Shown piece by piece: positions 41,191-49,661 of a DNA stretch of 64,000 bases (position 1 is its first letter; each line of letters opens with the position of its first letter). The stretch is from Hufsiella ginkgonis. Its GTDB lineage: Bacteria > Bacteroidota > Bacteroidia > Sphingobacteriales > Sphingobacteriaceae. The translations under genes and the position numbers were made by a program. Under the pieces are notes generated by a model. It had not been told where the DNA came from. It ran no database searches and worked only from the letters and a program-made list of their open reading frames with translations. The stretch spans positions 1,426,001 to 1,490,000 of the forward strand of contig NZ_WVHS01000001.1 of NCBI RefSeq assembly GCF_009834915.1. The letters run 5' to 3'.

Positions 41191-42596
41191 GCGTCGAGGT
41201 TCTTAACTTTTACGATTTGAGCCATCAGCTCTGCTTCCACCACCACTTTTTCGCCAACCATGCCCACACCCTTCATCTGGGCGATGCCGCGGCGGATGGG
41301 TGCGATCAGGTCGCAGCTGAAAATAACGGTATCGCCGGGTACAACTTTATCTTTAAACCGCGCATTCTCGATCTTCAGGAAGAGGGTTAGCCAGTTTTCC
41401 GGATCGGGTACGGTATTTAATACCAGGATGCCGCCGGTTTGTGCCATGGCTTCGATCTGCAATACCCCGGGGAAGAGCGGTGAACCGGGGAAGTGACCCA
41501 TGAAAAGGTCTTCGTTCATGGTTACGTTCTTCACGCCCACCACATGCGTTTTGGTGAGCTCGATGATTTTATCGATCATCAGGAACGGCTGGCGGTGCGG
41601 CAGGATCTTCATGATCTGGACCGTGTCGTACACCGGCGGGGTATTGGGATTGTAAACTTTCAAATTTTTCTTGCTGCGCTCCTTTTTGATCTGCGCTTTA
41701 ATTTTCCGTGCAAATGCCACGTTTGCGGCATGTCCCGGGCGCGCGGCCATGATATGTCCCTTAAGCGGCGTACCCACAAGGGCGAGGTCGCCGATCATGT
41801 CGAGGAGCTTATGGCGGGCGGGTTCGTTCTGGTGGCGGAGCTCGATATTGTTCAGGATCCCCTCTTTGGCTACGTCGATATCCTCGCGTTTAAAAAGCTT
41901 GGCAAGGTGCTTAAGCTCATCTTTACTCACCTGCTTATCCACCACTACGATGGCGTTATTAAGGTCGCCGCCTTTGATCAGGTCATGTTTGAGCAGCATT
42001 TCCAGTTCGTGCAGGAAGCAAAAAGTACGGCTGGAAGAAATTTCCTTCTTAAATTCCGACAAGTTGGTGATCGCAGCATGCTGGCTGCCCAATACGGGCG
42101 AGTTGTAATCGATCATGCAGGTGAACCGGTATTCGTCTTCCAGCGGCATAGCCACCATTTCTACCTTGCGGTAGGGCTCTGAATAGTGAATATTGTACGG
42201 GATGGAGTAATATTCGCGGGTTGCCTCCTGCTCCTTAAACCCCGCCTCTTCGATGGCATTCATAAAGAGGATGGAGCTTCCGTCCATAATAGGCGTCTCA
42301 GGTCCGTCGAGCTCGATCAGCACATTGTCTACTTCCGACCCTACGAGGGCCGCCAAGACATGTTCTACGGTACTTACACTTGCACCGTTTTGCGAAATTG
42401 TGGTTCCGCGTGAAGTATCGGTCACATTGTCTACATCGGCATCTACTACGGGCTGGCCTTCAAGGTCGATCCGTTTAAATTTATATCCGTGATTTTCGGG
42501 AGCAGGTTTGAAGGTCATGGTAACCGGCATCCCTGTGTGCAGGCCAAGTCCTGCTATTTTAACCTCAGACCTGATCGTTCTCTGTTTTACATCCAT
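41187..42596 (-). CDS. lpxC-fabZ: Bifunctional LpxC deacetylase / FabZ dehydratase
   Basis: A 469-residue natural fusion characteristic of Bacteroidota. The LpxC part (about 1-310) is a zinc deacetylase acting on UDP-3-O-acyl-GlcNAc, with TVEHVLAAL, IMDGSS and HKLLDMIGD carrying the zinc ligands. The FabZ part (about 325-469) is a 3-hydroxyacyl-ACP dehydratase with ILPHRQPFLMIDKI and GHFPGSPLFPGVLQIEAMAQ (catalytic H and E). It lies 11 bp after lpxD and overlaps lpxA. Confidence 0.97.
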   Translation of the reverse strand: MDVKQRTIRSEVKIAGLGLHTGMPVTMTFKPAPENHGYKFKRIDLEGQPVVDADVDNVTDTSRGTTISQNGASVSTVEHVLAALVGSEVDNVLIELDGPETPIMDGSSILFMNAIEEAGFKEQEATREYYSIPYNIHYSEPYRKVEMVAMPLEDEYRFTCMIDYNSPVLGSQHAAITNLSEFKKEISSSRTFCFLHELEMLLKHDLIKGGDLNNAIVVVDKQVSKDELKHLAKLFKREDIDVAKEGILNNIELRHQNEPARHKLLDMIGDLALVGTPLKGHIMAARPGHAANVAFARKIKAQIKKERSKKNLKVYNPNTPPVYDTVQIMKILPHRQPFLMIDKIIELTKTHVVGVKNVTMNEDLFMGHFPGSPLFPGVLQIEAMAQTGGILVLNTVPDPENWLTLFLKIENARFKDKVVPGDTVIFSCDLIAPIRRGIAQMKGVGMVGEKVVVEAELMAQIVKVKNLDA

Positions 42597-42607
42597 TTTT
42601 TTCGTGC

Positions 42608-43657
42608 CTACTTTTGTTCAGGCAATTGGGTTAATTCCTGTATCCTGCGCTGCAGTTCCTCTATTTTACGTTCCAGCTCGGGCAGGCGCTGTAATACCAC
42701 CTGCGCCCTCATGTGGTTGGTATAATTTGTGGCGGGCGCTCCCGCCCATTTCTTTCCTTCTTCTTCTATCGACCGGTTGATGCCGGATTTCGCCTGGATC
42801 TGCGATCCTTTGGCGATGTTAATATGTCCTACGATCCCAACCTGCCCGCCGATCACCGAGTTTTCGCCCACCTTAGCACTTCCGGAAACACCGGTCTGCG
42901 ATGCGATCACCGTGTTGGCGCCGATCTCTACGTTGTGCGCCACCTGGATCAGGTTGTCGAGCTTTACGCCGCTGCGGATCAGGGTCGACCCGATGGTAGC
43001 CCGGTCGATAGAGGTGTTCGAGCCTATTTCTACGTCGTCGCCTATCACAACGTTGCCGATCTGGCTCACTTTTGTATAAGTGCCATCTTTCTGCGGTGCA
43101 AAACCGAAGCCGTCGCTGCCGATCACTGCGCTGGAATGCACGATCACGTTGTTGCCAAGTACGCAGTCTGAATAGACCTTTACACCTGAAAATAACGTGC
43201 AATTGTCGCCAACCTGTACATTGTCGCCAAGATAAACATGAGGATACACCTTGCTGTTGTCGCCTACTACCACATTTTGCCCGATATACGCAAAGGCGCC
43301 GATATATACTTCCTTACCTACTTTCGCCGAAGGGTGGATATAGGATGGCTGCTCGATCCCTTTTTTGTCGAGCTTTATGGTGTTGTATTTTTCGAGGAGA
43401 ACGGAGAAACTGCTGTAGGGGTCTTTTACCCGGATAAGTGTGGGAATAACCGGCTGCGTTAACTCCAGGTCGTTGCTGATCACCACGATAGAGGCCATGG
43501 TATTATACAGGTAGGCCTCATATTTGGGATTGGCGAGAAACGTAAGCGAGCCCTGGATGCCCTCTTCAATCTTGGCTAATTGATTTACTGTTACACCAGG
43601 ATCGCCCTCTAGGGTTCCATTTAATAAGATTGCTACCTGTTGTGCAGTAAATTGCAT
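42608..43657 (-). CDS. lpxD: UDP-3-O-(3-hydroxyacyl)glucosamine N-acyltransferase
   Basis: Third step of lipid A synthesis. It has 349 residues: an N-terminal uridine-binding domain ([17 protein letters not shown]), a hexapeptide-repeat beta-helix (for example [20 protein letters not shown]) with the catalytic histidine in QVAHNVEIG, and a C-terminal helix ending in a coiled coil ([20 protein letters not shown]). First gene of the lpxD, lpxC-fabZ, lpxA operon, with a consensus promoter directly before its start. Confidence 0.96.
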   Translation of the reverse strand: MQFTAQQVAILLNGTLEGDPGVTVNQLAKIEEGIQGSLTFLANPKYEAYLYNTMASIVVISNDLELTQPVIPTLIRVKDPYSSFSVLLEKYNTIKLDKKGIEQPSYIHPSAKVGKEVYIGAFAYIGQNVVVGDNSKVYPHVYLGDNVQVGDNCTLFSGVKVYSDCVLGNNVIVHSSAVIGSDGFGFAPQKDGTYTKVSQIGNVVIGDDVEIGSNTSIDRATIGSTLIRSGVKLDNLIQVAHNVEIGANTVIASQTGVSGSAKVGENSVIGGQVGIVGHINIAKGSQIQAKSGINRSIEEEGKKWAGAPATNYTNHMRAQVVLQRLPELERKIEELQRRIQELTQLPEQK

Positions 43658-43661
43658 TCGG

Positions 43662-43692
43662 CAAATTTAGGTGTTATTAGTTAATGAACAAA
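43662..43692 (-). promoter_or_regulatory. Consensus Bacteroidota promoter of the lpx operon
   Basis: On the minus strand TTTG (43692-43689), exactly 19 nt, then TAAATTTG (43669-43662): a full match to TTTG-N19-TAnnTTTG. Only four bases separate it from the lpxD ATG at 43657, so the transcript would be leaderless or nearly so. Confidence 0.85.
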
Positions 43693-43720
43693 TTATTAAG
43701 TTTGAGTAGCGGGTAGCGGG

Positions 43721-43852
43721 CAGCAATCAGCCGTCAGCAATCAGCTTCTTTATAGCGCTATAACGGAGCTCAAGGCTGACAGCTGATCGCTGACAGCTCC
43801 TGTTGCGCTATAACGGAGCTCAAGGCTTACAGCTGATCGCTGACAGCTCCTG
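43721..43852. repeat. CTGA-type repeat with a 48-bp tandem duplication
   Basis: After a short CAGCAATCAGCCGTCAGC cluster, a 48-bp unit (43755-43802) is repeated at 43805-43852 with one mismatch (G to T). The unit begins GCGCTATAACGGAGCTC and contains the AGCTGATCGCTGACAGC motif. The first copy is preceded by a TATAGCGCTATA palindrome (43751-43762). The second copy ends 4 bp from the HD gene stop. Confidence 0.9.
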
Positions 43853-43855
43853 ATC

Positions 43856-45082
43856 CTACTTCAGCTGCTTATCATAACATAAAATATACTTCTTTACCGT
43901 TTTCGCTAATGCTTCCAGGTTAGCGTTATCAGACGCTTCGGCAATATCCCTCACCGATCCGTCTTTCATCAGCAGGTTGATGTTCCCGTTCCCGGTAAGA
44001 TAGGCATTATTCTTAATGGTGTCGGTAAACACGAAATACGACGCTTCGTCCTCGTCTACGTGATAGCGTTCCATGGCTTCCGCCGCCAGGGCTTCCACCA
44101 GTTCCTCAGGCGGGGACGTGTTGGTGATCTCCACCTGGTAAAGTTTCCTGTTAACCAGGTTGTTACAAAGTGTCGACAGGATCGGGTCACTTTCACGGGT
44201 CCATACCTTCACGGAAGTGTAAATATCAAAATCATCCAGCCTGGCGAAGCATTCAAGATGCACCGGGTCTGAGTTGAAGTCGCGCCGGGTGATGGAATGA
44301 TACAGGAAATGCGCAAAATCGGGCGTGGCGAACAGGTGCGTACCGGCCGACGCAAGCTCGCGGGCCCGCTCAAGTATTTTTACCAGCAGCTGTTCGGCAG
44401 CGATCACCGTTTTATGAAGATAAACCTGCCAGTACATCAGCCGGCGGGCAATGAGAAACTTTTCGATGGAATAGATGCCTTTTTCTTCCACCACCAGGTG
44501 ATCGTCTTTTACGTCGAGCATCTTAATAATGCGGTCGAAGCCGATCACACCTTCAGACACGCCGGTAAAAAAACTGTCGCGGTTCAGGTAATCCATGCGG
44601 TCGATGTCTAGCTGACCCGAAACCAATTGGTACAGGAATTTCTTCGGGTGCCGGCGGGCGAAGATCTCGATCGCCATGGTGAGGCGCCCGTTAAATTCTT
44701 CGTTAAGCTTTTTCATCAGCAGGGAGGAAATATGCTCATGCGAAATTCCCTCCACGATGGTATGCTCCAGCGCATGCGAAAACGGCCCATGACCGATATC
44801 GTGCAGTAAAATGGCAACGGTGGCGGCTTCCTCCTCCTCTTCGGAAATGTCTGCCCCCTTGCTGCGCAGCGTTTCGATAGCAAGGCAGATCAGGTGCATG
44901 GCGCCCAGCGCGTGGTGAAAACGGGAGTGAATGGCGCCCGGGTAAACAAGATAGGTCATCCCCAGCTGTTTGATGTTACGCAAACGCTGTACGTAAGGAT
45001 GCTGAATAAGATCGAAAACCAGTTCGGAAGGGATCGTGATGAACCCGTAAACCGGATCGTTAATTATCTTTTTCTTGTTCAA
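43856..45082 (-). CDS. HD superfamily phosphohydrolase
   Basis: A 408-residue cytoplasmic protein. The HD-domain ligands are visible as HSRFHHALG (H52, H56 or H57), LLHDIGHGPFSHALEH (H94, D95) and a later D in the QLDIDRMDYL motif. The family is related to dGTP triphosphohydrolases and YdhJ-like proteins; substrate specificity is not evident. It is upstream of lpxD on the same strand but separated by repeats and a strong lpxD promoter. Confidence 0.9.
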   Translation of the reverse strand: MNKKKIINDPVYGFITIPSELVFDLIQHPYVQRLRNIKQLGMTYLVYPGAIHSRFHHALGAMHLICLAIETLRSKGADISEEEEEAATVAILLHDIGHGPFSHALEHTIVEGISHEHISSLLMKKLNEEFNGRLTMAIEIFARRHPKKFLYQLVSGQLDIDRMDYLNRDSFFTGVSEGVIGFDRIIKMLDVKDDHLVVEEKGIYSIEKFLIARRLMYWQVYLHKTVIAAEQLLVKILERARELASAGTHLFATPDFAHFLYHSITRRDFNSDPVHLECFARLDDFDIYTSVKVWTRESDPILSTLCNNLVNRKLYQVEITNTSPPEELVEALAAEAMERYHVDEDEASYFVFTDTIKNNAYLTGNGNINLLMKDGSVRDIAEASDNANLEALAKTVKKYILCYDKQLK

Positions 45083-45154
45083 ATTTCACCATTTTATGAT
45101 CGCAGCAAAAATTGTTAAATAAACTGATACAAAAAACGGTCTTCGTTGTTAAGT

Positions 45155-45280
45155 GGTCAGTTTTCAGTGTTCAGTAGCCAGTTCTTTACGCGGCGCTTAC
45201 TATTAAATACCGGTCTCTATAAATATTGAACTAATATTGCGGAAAGTCGGGCACTGATTACTGACAACTGATAACTGAAA
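45155..45280. repeat. CTGA-type dispersed repeats before porX
   Basis: Clusters at 45155-45183 (GGTCAGTTTTCAGTGTTCAG type) and 45252-45280 (TTACTGACAACTGATAACTGA type). The second ends 10 bp before the porX start codon. Confidence 0.7.
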
Positions 45281-45290
45281 GCTAAACACC

Positions 45291-46844
45291 ATGCAAGAAA
45301 CCACCATTCTCTGGGCCGATGATGAGATAGATCTTTTAAAACCGCATATACTTTTTTTAAGTGAGAAGGGCTACACCGTAAAAACCGCGACGAACGGGAG
45401 TGATGCCGTGGACCTGTTCAAAAATGGCTATTACGACCTGGTTTTTCTGGATGAGAACATGCCTGGCCTCACCGGTCTTGAAACACTGGCGGAGATTAAG
45501 AACCTGAACCCGGATGTGCCCATCGTACTGATCACCAAGAATGAAGAGGAATACCTCATGGAGGATGCGATCGGGTCGAAAATAGACGATTACCTGATCA
45601 AACCGGTGAACCCGAAGCAGATCCTGCTCACCATTAAAAAGCTCACGGAGAACAAGCGGTTGGTGAGCGAGAAAACCTCGATGGCTTATCAACAGGATTT
45701 CAGGAATTTGGGCATGATCCTGAATGACAACCTGAACTTTAACGAGTGGGTGGAGGTTTATAAGAAACTGGTCTTTTGGGAGCTTTCGCTGGAGAACCTG
45801 GAAGATGCCGGGATGCACGAAATATTGACCATGCAGAAAGCGGAAGCCAACGTTCAGTTCTCCAAATTTGTAGAGAAGAATTACCTCTCGTGGTTAAAAA
45901 ACCCGGGCGACGCGCCAACGCTTTCGTTCGAGCTGTTCAAGAAAAAAGTGTTCCCGGCGCTCGAAGCCAACAAGCCCACATTCTTTATACTGGTAGATAA
46001 CCTGCGTTACGACCAATGGAAGATCATTAACCCGGTGATCACCGAGTATTTCAGGCTGGATGAAGAAGAAACGTACTACAGCATCCTGCCTACAGCTACG
46101 CAATACGCACGTAATGCCATTTTCGCGGGACTGATGCCGCTGGATATGGAAAAACGTTTTCCCGGAATGTGGCAGAACGACGAGGATGAGGGCGGGAAGA
46201 ACCTGTATGAAGAACAGTTCCTGGCCGATCATATCCAACGGGTGATGCGGAAGGATTGCAAGCACTCGTATCATAAGATACTGACTTATGAACAGGGCCG
46301 TGAGATCACCGAAAATATTAACAATTTGTTGGGAAACGACCTGAACGTGCTGGTGTATAACTTCGTGGATATGCTGTCGCATGCGCGGACGGATATGGCC
46401 ATGATCCGCGAGCTGGCGAATAATGAGGCAGCTTACCGTTCGATCACGCTTTCCTGGTTCGAGCATTCACCGCTGCTGGAAACGCTGAAGAAGCTCTCGC
46501 AGAAGAATGTGAAGATCATTATCACCACGGATCACGGAACGATCAAGGTGCGTCATCCAAGCAAGGTGATCGGCGACCGGAATACCAACACCAACCTGCG
46601 TTATAAACAGGGTAAGAACCTCAATTTCGCGCCGCGGGAAGTTTTCCACATTAAAAATCCGCACGAGGCGATGCTGCCGAAGTTGCATGTGAGCTCGAGC
46701 TTTATTTTCGCGAAAGAAGACAGCTATTTCGTTTACCCGAATAACTACAACCAGTTTGTAAATTACTATAACGAGACTTTTCAGCATGGCGGGATCTCGC
46801 TGGAAGAGATGATCGTGCCGTATGTGACGTATAGTCCGAAGTAG
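45291..46844 (+). CDS. porX: PorX: response regulator with PglZ-type phosphatase domain
   Basis: A 517-residue regulator of the type IX secretion system. The N-terminal receiver domain has D10, D11 and phospho-acceptor D54 (LVFLDENMPGL) with a KP motif in DYLIKPVNP. A three-helix linker follows. The C-terminal PglZ/alkaline-phosphatase domain has FFILVDNLRYDQWK and ITTDHGTIKVRHP carrying likely metal ligands. In characterised relatives the partner is the kinase PorY, not seen here. It is upstream of tsaE and alanine dehydrogenase on the same strand. Confidence 0.95.
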   Translation: MQETTILWADDEIDLLKPHILFLSEKGYTVKTATNGSDAVDLFKNGYYDLVFLDENMPGLTGLETLAEIKNLNPDVPIVLITKNEEEYLMEDAIGSKIDDYLIKPVNPKQILLTIKKLTENKRLVSEKTSMAYQQDFRNLGMILNDNLNFNEWVEVYKKLVFWELSLENLEDAGMHEILTMQKAEANVQFSKFVEKNYLSWLKNPGDAPTLSFELFKKKVFPALEANKPTFFILVDNLRYDQWKIINPVITEYFRLDEEETYYSILPTATQYARNAIFAGLMPLDMEKRFPGMWQNDEDEGGKNLYEEQFLADHIQRVMRKDCKHSYHKILTYEQGREITENINNLLGNDLNVLVYNFVDMLSHARTDMAMIRELANNEAAYRSITLSWFEHSPLLETLKKLSQKNVKIIITTDHGTIKVRHPSKVIGDRNTNTNLRYKQGKNLNFAPREVFHIKNPHEAMLPKLHVSSSFIFAKEDSYFVYPNNYNQFVNYYNETFQHGGISLEEMIVPYVTYSPK

Positions 46845-46871
46845 GTGCTGTTGCGTTTCCAGTAAATCAGC

Positions 46872-46886
46872 CGGGTTGCTCACCCG
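46872..46886 (+). terminator. Weak hairpin after porX
   Basis: A 5-bp stem CGGGT/ACCCG with a 5-nt loop lies 27 bp beyond the porX stop. It is followed by CCTTTAAT, a poor T-tract, so its strength as a terminator is doubtful. Confidence 0.3.
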
Positions 46887-46986
46887 CCTTTAATATGCTA
46901 TATTTTCCAGGAGTCGCGGGTCCGATTGGCTTCGGTTAAGGAGTTCCAAAAAAGTACAAAAGGGTTCCCGGGACCCGTCTTCCAAG

Positions 46987-47214
46987 TTACTTCTTCTCTA
47001 GTTCCTTATCATTTTTCGAATTCTTAAATGCTTTGTAAATAAAAAACAGAGGAACCAGGATAAAAAATCCCCAACCGTTTTTTATAATGCTGTAAATAAC
47101 GATCCCAATCATCACACCGGTGAATACTGCATTAGTGATGGAAGCTGATTTTGTCTTTTTCCTTTTACCTGATAATTCCTGCTCACTTAATTCCGCAGGT
47201 TCCGTTTGCTTCAT
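46987..47214 (-). CDS. Small membrane protein of unknown function
   Basis: A 75-residue protein. The N-terminus is charged and hydrophilic (1-24, rich in E, K and S). Two adjacent hydrophobic helices follow at about 28-44 and 48-62, with a lysine-rich tail (KNSKNDKELEKK). I do not recognise the family. It is on the opposite strand between porX and tsaE. The clean start and the coding character of the helices support it as a real gene. Confidence 0.6.
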   Translation of the reverse strand: MKQTEPAELSEQELSGKRKKTKSASITNAVFTGVMIGIVIYSIIKNGWGFFILVPLFFIYKAFKNSKNDKELEKK

Positions 47215-47251
47215 TTTTTCTTTCGTTTAGATGTGTTTAGGCCGTAAAAAT

Positions 47252-47704
47252 ATGCAATTCATCAAAAGTGCTAACTTTACCCACGTGTTCCAGGCAATTA
47301 CCACTCTTCACGACCTCACCTCGCCCGCCAAAGCCCTCCTTCGTTTTGCCGGCGATCAAAAGATCTTCCTCTTTTACGGGGATATGGGCGCGGGGAAAAC
47401 CACCTTTATTAAGACGATCTGCAGCGAATTGGCTGTGACCGACCGTGTTTCGAGTCCGACGTTTTCAATTGTGAATGAGTATGAGTCGCCCGCCGGCCCC
47501 GTTTATCACTTCGATTTTTACCGCCTGAAGCGCGAAAGCGAGGCGATGGACCTTGGATTCGAAGATTACCTGTATTCCGGGAACTATTGCCTTATCGAGT
47601 GGCCCGAAAAAGTAAGCGGCCTGCTTCCGCAGGAGTATGTTGAAATTACCCTGGCGCATGTCAGCGATCAGGAACGTAAGCTTACGGGCAGGATTTTACC
47701 TTAG
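47252..47704 (+). CDS. tsaE: tRNA threonylcarbamoyladenosine biosynthesis ATPase TsaE
   Basis: A 150-residue P-loop ATPase. With TsaB and TsaD it makes the t6A37 modification of tRNAs. Walker A is GDMGAGKTT (43-51). SSPTFSIVNEY and the HFDFYRLK motif are family hallmarks. The start MQFIKSANFTHVF was preferred over an upstream in-frame ATG at 47231, which adds only seven residues. It is followed by alanine dehydrogenase after 49 bp. Confidence 0.92.
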   Translation: MQFIKSANFTHVFQAITTLHDLTSPAKALLRFAGDQKIFLFYGDMGAGKTTFIKTICSELAVTDRVSSPTFSIVNEYESPAGPVYHFDFYRLKRESEAMDLGFEDYLYSGNYCLIEWPEKVSGLLPQEYVEITLAHVSDQERKLTGRILP

Positions 47705-47753
47705 CTCTTTCCGCTTTTTTTCTGTAACTTCAAACTCTTTAGATCGACAGGAA

Positions 47754-48968
47754 ATGATGAGTGAATTGTCTGACATTGCCAGGCAGGCTATGATGCAGCC
47801 GCAGGAAGCAATGCTCGAAACCAAAACGAGGAAAAACAGCCTGTATATAGGCATCCCCAAAGAAACTTCGTTCCAGGAAAACCGGATCCCGCTTACGCCG
47901 CTCTCGGTAGCGTTGCTGGTGCAGCATGGGCATGAGGTGGTGATCGAGTCGGGTGCCGGTGTCGCCGCCAATTTTCTCGACCATCATTACAGCGAGCAAG
48001 GTGCACGGGTAGTGTATGATAAACATGAGGTTTATCGCGCCGATATTATCATCAAGATCGCCCCGCCCACGGCCGATGAGCTTAAGATGATGAAAAACAA
48101 CCAGGTGCTCCTCTCCATGCTGCAGGTTTCTACGTTAAAGCCGGAGTGTTTGCACGAGATGATGCGGAAAAAGATCACCGCACTGTCTTTTGAGTATCTC
48201 CGCGACGAGGGCGGTATTCTAACCGTGGTCCGCGCCATGAGCGAAATAGTGGGAGCCACCTCTATCCTGATCGCGGCGGAGTACCTGAGCAACGTTTTCG
48301 AGGGCAAAGGCCTGATGCTGGGCGGTGTTACCGGGGTTCCTCCTACCGAGATCGTGATCCTTGGAGCGGGCACCGTGGGTGAATATGCCGCGCGTACCGC
48401 CATCGCGCTTGGCGCAGAAGTAAAAGTGTTCGACAGCTCGATCTATCGCCTCCGCAGGCTGCAAAACAATATTGGGAGCAGGGTATTCACTTCCGTGATC
48501 CAGCCTATCGTTTTACACAAGGCGGTTACCACCTGCGATGTGGTGATCGGCGCCATTCGTGCAACCAACGGGCGCAGTCCATGTATCGTTTCTGAGGAAA
48601 CCGTAGCTAAAATGAAGCCGAACTCCGTGATCATTGATGTGAGTATCGACCAGGGAGGCTGTTTCGGAACGTCGAAGGTAACCAACCATACTCAACCGGT
48701 GTTCCGGAAATATGATGTGATCCACTATTGTGTGCCCAATATCGCTTCGCGGGTTTCGCGTACCGCCACGTATGCGTTAACCAATATTTTTACGCCTATC
48801 CTGCTCGATATCGGCGAAATGGGCGGTATTATGAACGTGATCTGGGAGAAACCAGGTGTTCGGAATGCCATTTACCTGTACCAGGGACAGTTAACGAATA
48901 AAGACCTGGGAGAGCGGTTCAATATCCAGGTTAAAGACCTGGATCTACTGGTGGTGTCGCACCGGTGA
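47754..48968 (+). CDS. ald: Alanine dehydrogenase / PNT family
   Basis: A 404-residue enzyme that interconverts alanine with pyruvate and ammonia using NAD. The start MMSELSDIARQAMM follows an AGG ribosome-binding-like site (ACAGGAA). The in-frame extension upstream overlaps tsaE and is not conserved in character. The N-terminal AlaDh_PNT_N domain is IGIPKETSFQENRIPLTP, and the Rossmann motif is ILGAGTVGEYAARTAIALGAEVKVFD. The order porX, tsaE, ald is a typical Bacteroidota neighbourhood. Confidence 0.9.
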   Translation: MMSELSDIARQAMMQPQEAMLETKTRKNSLYIGIPKETSFQENRIPLTPLSVALLVQHGHEVVIESGAGVAANFLDHHYSEQGARVVYDKHEVYRADIIIKIAPPTADELKMMKNNQVLLSMLQVSTLKPECLHEMMRKKITALSFEYLRDEGGILTVVRAMSEIVGATSILIAAEYLSNVFEGKGLMLGGVTGVPPTEIVILGAGTVGEYAARTAIALGAEVKVFDSSIYRLRRLQNNIGSRVFTSVIQPIVLHKAVTTCDVVIGAIRATNGRSPCIVSEETVAKMKPNSVIIDVSIDQGGCFGTSKVTNHTQPVFRKYDVIHYCVPNIASRVSRTATYALTNIFTPILLDIGEMGGIMNVIWEKPGVRNAIYLYQGQLTNKDLGERFNIQVKDLDLLVVSHR

Positions 48969-48986
48969 AGGGAGGTTGAGGTCGAC

Positions 48987-49661
48987 ATGCAAAAACTACT
49001 TTGCCTCCTCCTCTTATTCTTTACCAGGGCCGCTTACGCCCAACAAAACCCTTATAGCCTTAAGATCATCAGCACCAAAGAGGCTTATACGGCTTCTATC
49101 TCTGCCGACAGCAACAACCGCCTCGTTGAGATCAGGAAGGCCATTCCCTCCATTCGTCTCGACATCCGCTATGCGACGAAAAACAACTTCACCCGGAGGG
49201 TAATGTACCCCGAGGCGCGGGCATTTGCCCGCCTCCCGGTGGTTAAAGCGCTCAGGGTCGTTCAGCAGGAGCTGAAACCGCTTGGGCTCGGGCTGAAGAT
49301 CTTCGACGCGTACCGCCCCTATGCCATCACATTAAAGTTCTACGAGGTTGCTACTGATAAAGCTTTTGTGGCCGATCCGGCCAAAGGGTCGAAACATAAC
49401 CGCGGGTGTGCGGTTGACCTCACCATCGTTGATCTTAAAACCGGGAAAGAAATTCAAATGGCTACCGGTTATGATAGCTTTTCGCCCAAAGCGGCAGCCG
49501 CTTATCCTAACGTGCCTGAAGAAGTGAGGAAAAACCGCGACCTGCTGATCTCGGTCATGGAAAAACATGGTTTCCGGGTGATCGAAAATGAATGGTGGCA
49601 TTTCGATTTTACCGGCTGGAAGAACTACGACCTGATGGATGTAAGCTTTAGAGAAATTTAA
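48987..49661 (+). CDS. D-alanyl-D-alanine dipeptidase (M15, VanX-like), secreted
   Basis: A 224-residue zinc peptidase. The signal peptide is about 1-18 (ending RAAYAQ). Zinc ligands H137 and D144 lie in SKHNRGCAVDL, and catalytic E202 and ligand H205 in ENEWWHFDF, the VanX/DdpX arrangement. In most bacteria such proteins recycle cell-wall D-Ala-D-Ala rather than confer vancomycin resistance; no vanH or vanA genes are present. It starts 18 bp after ald and overlaps the convergent MscS gene by 4 bp. Confidence 0.93.
   Translation: MQKLLCLLLLFFTRAAYAQQNPYSLKIISTKEAYTASISADSNNRLVEIRKAIPSIRLDIRYATKNNFTRRVMYPEARAFARLPVVKALRVVQQELKPLGLGLKIFDAYRPYAITLKFYEVATDKAFVADPAKGSKHNRGCAVDLTIVDLKTGKEIQMATGYDSFSPKAAAAYPNVPEEVRKNRDLLISVMEKHGFRVIENEWWHFDFTGWKNYDLMDVSFREI

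Noticed and set aside
41493-42182. A 229-codon plus-strand frame opposite lpxC-fabZ
   Set aside because: It lies entirely over the conserved LpxC and FabZ coding sequence and has no domain signature.
48987-49661. Vancomycin resistance determinant (vanX)
   Set aside because: The catalytic motifs fit VanX, but no vanH or vanA gene is adjacent and such dipeptidases are common in cell-wall recycling.
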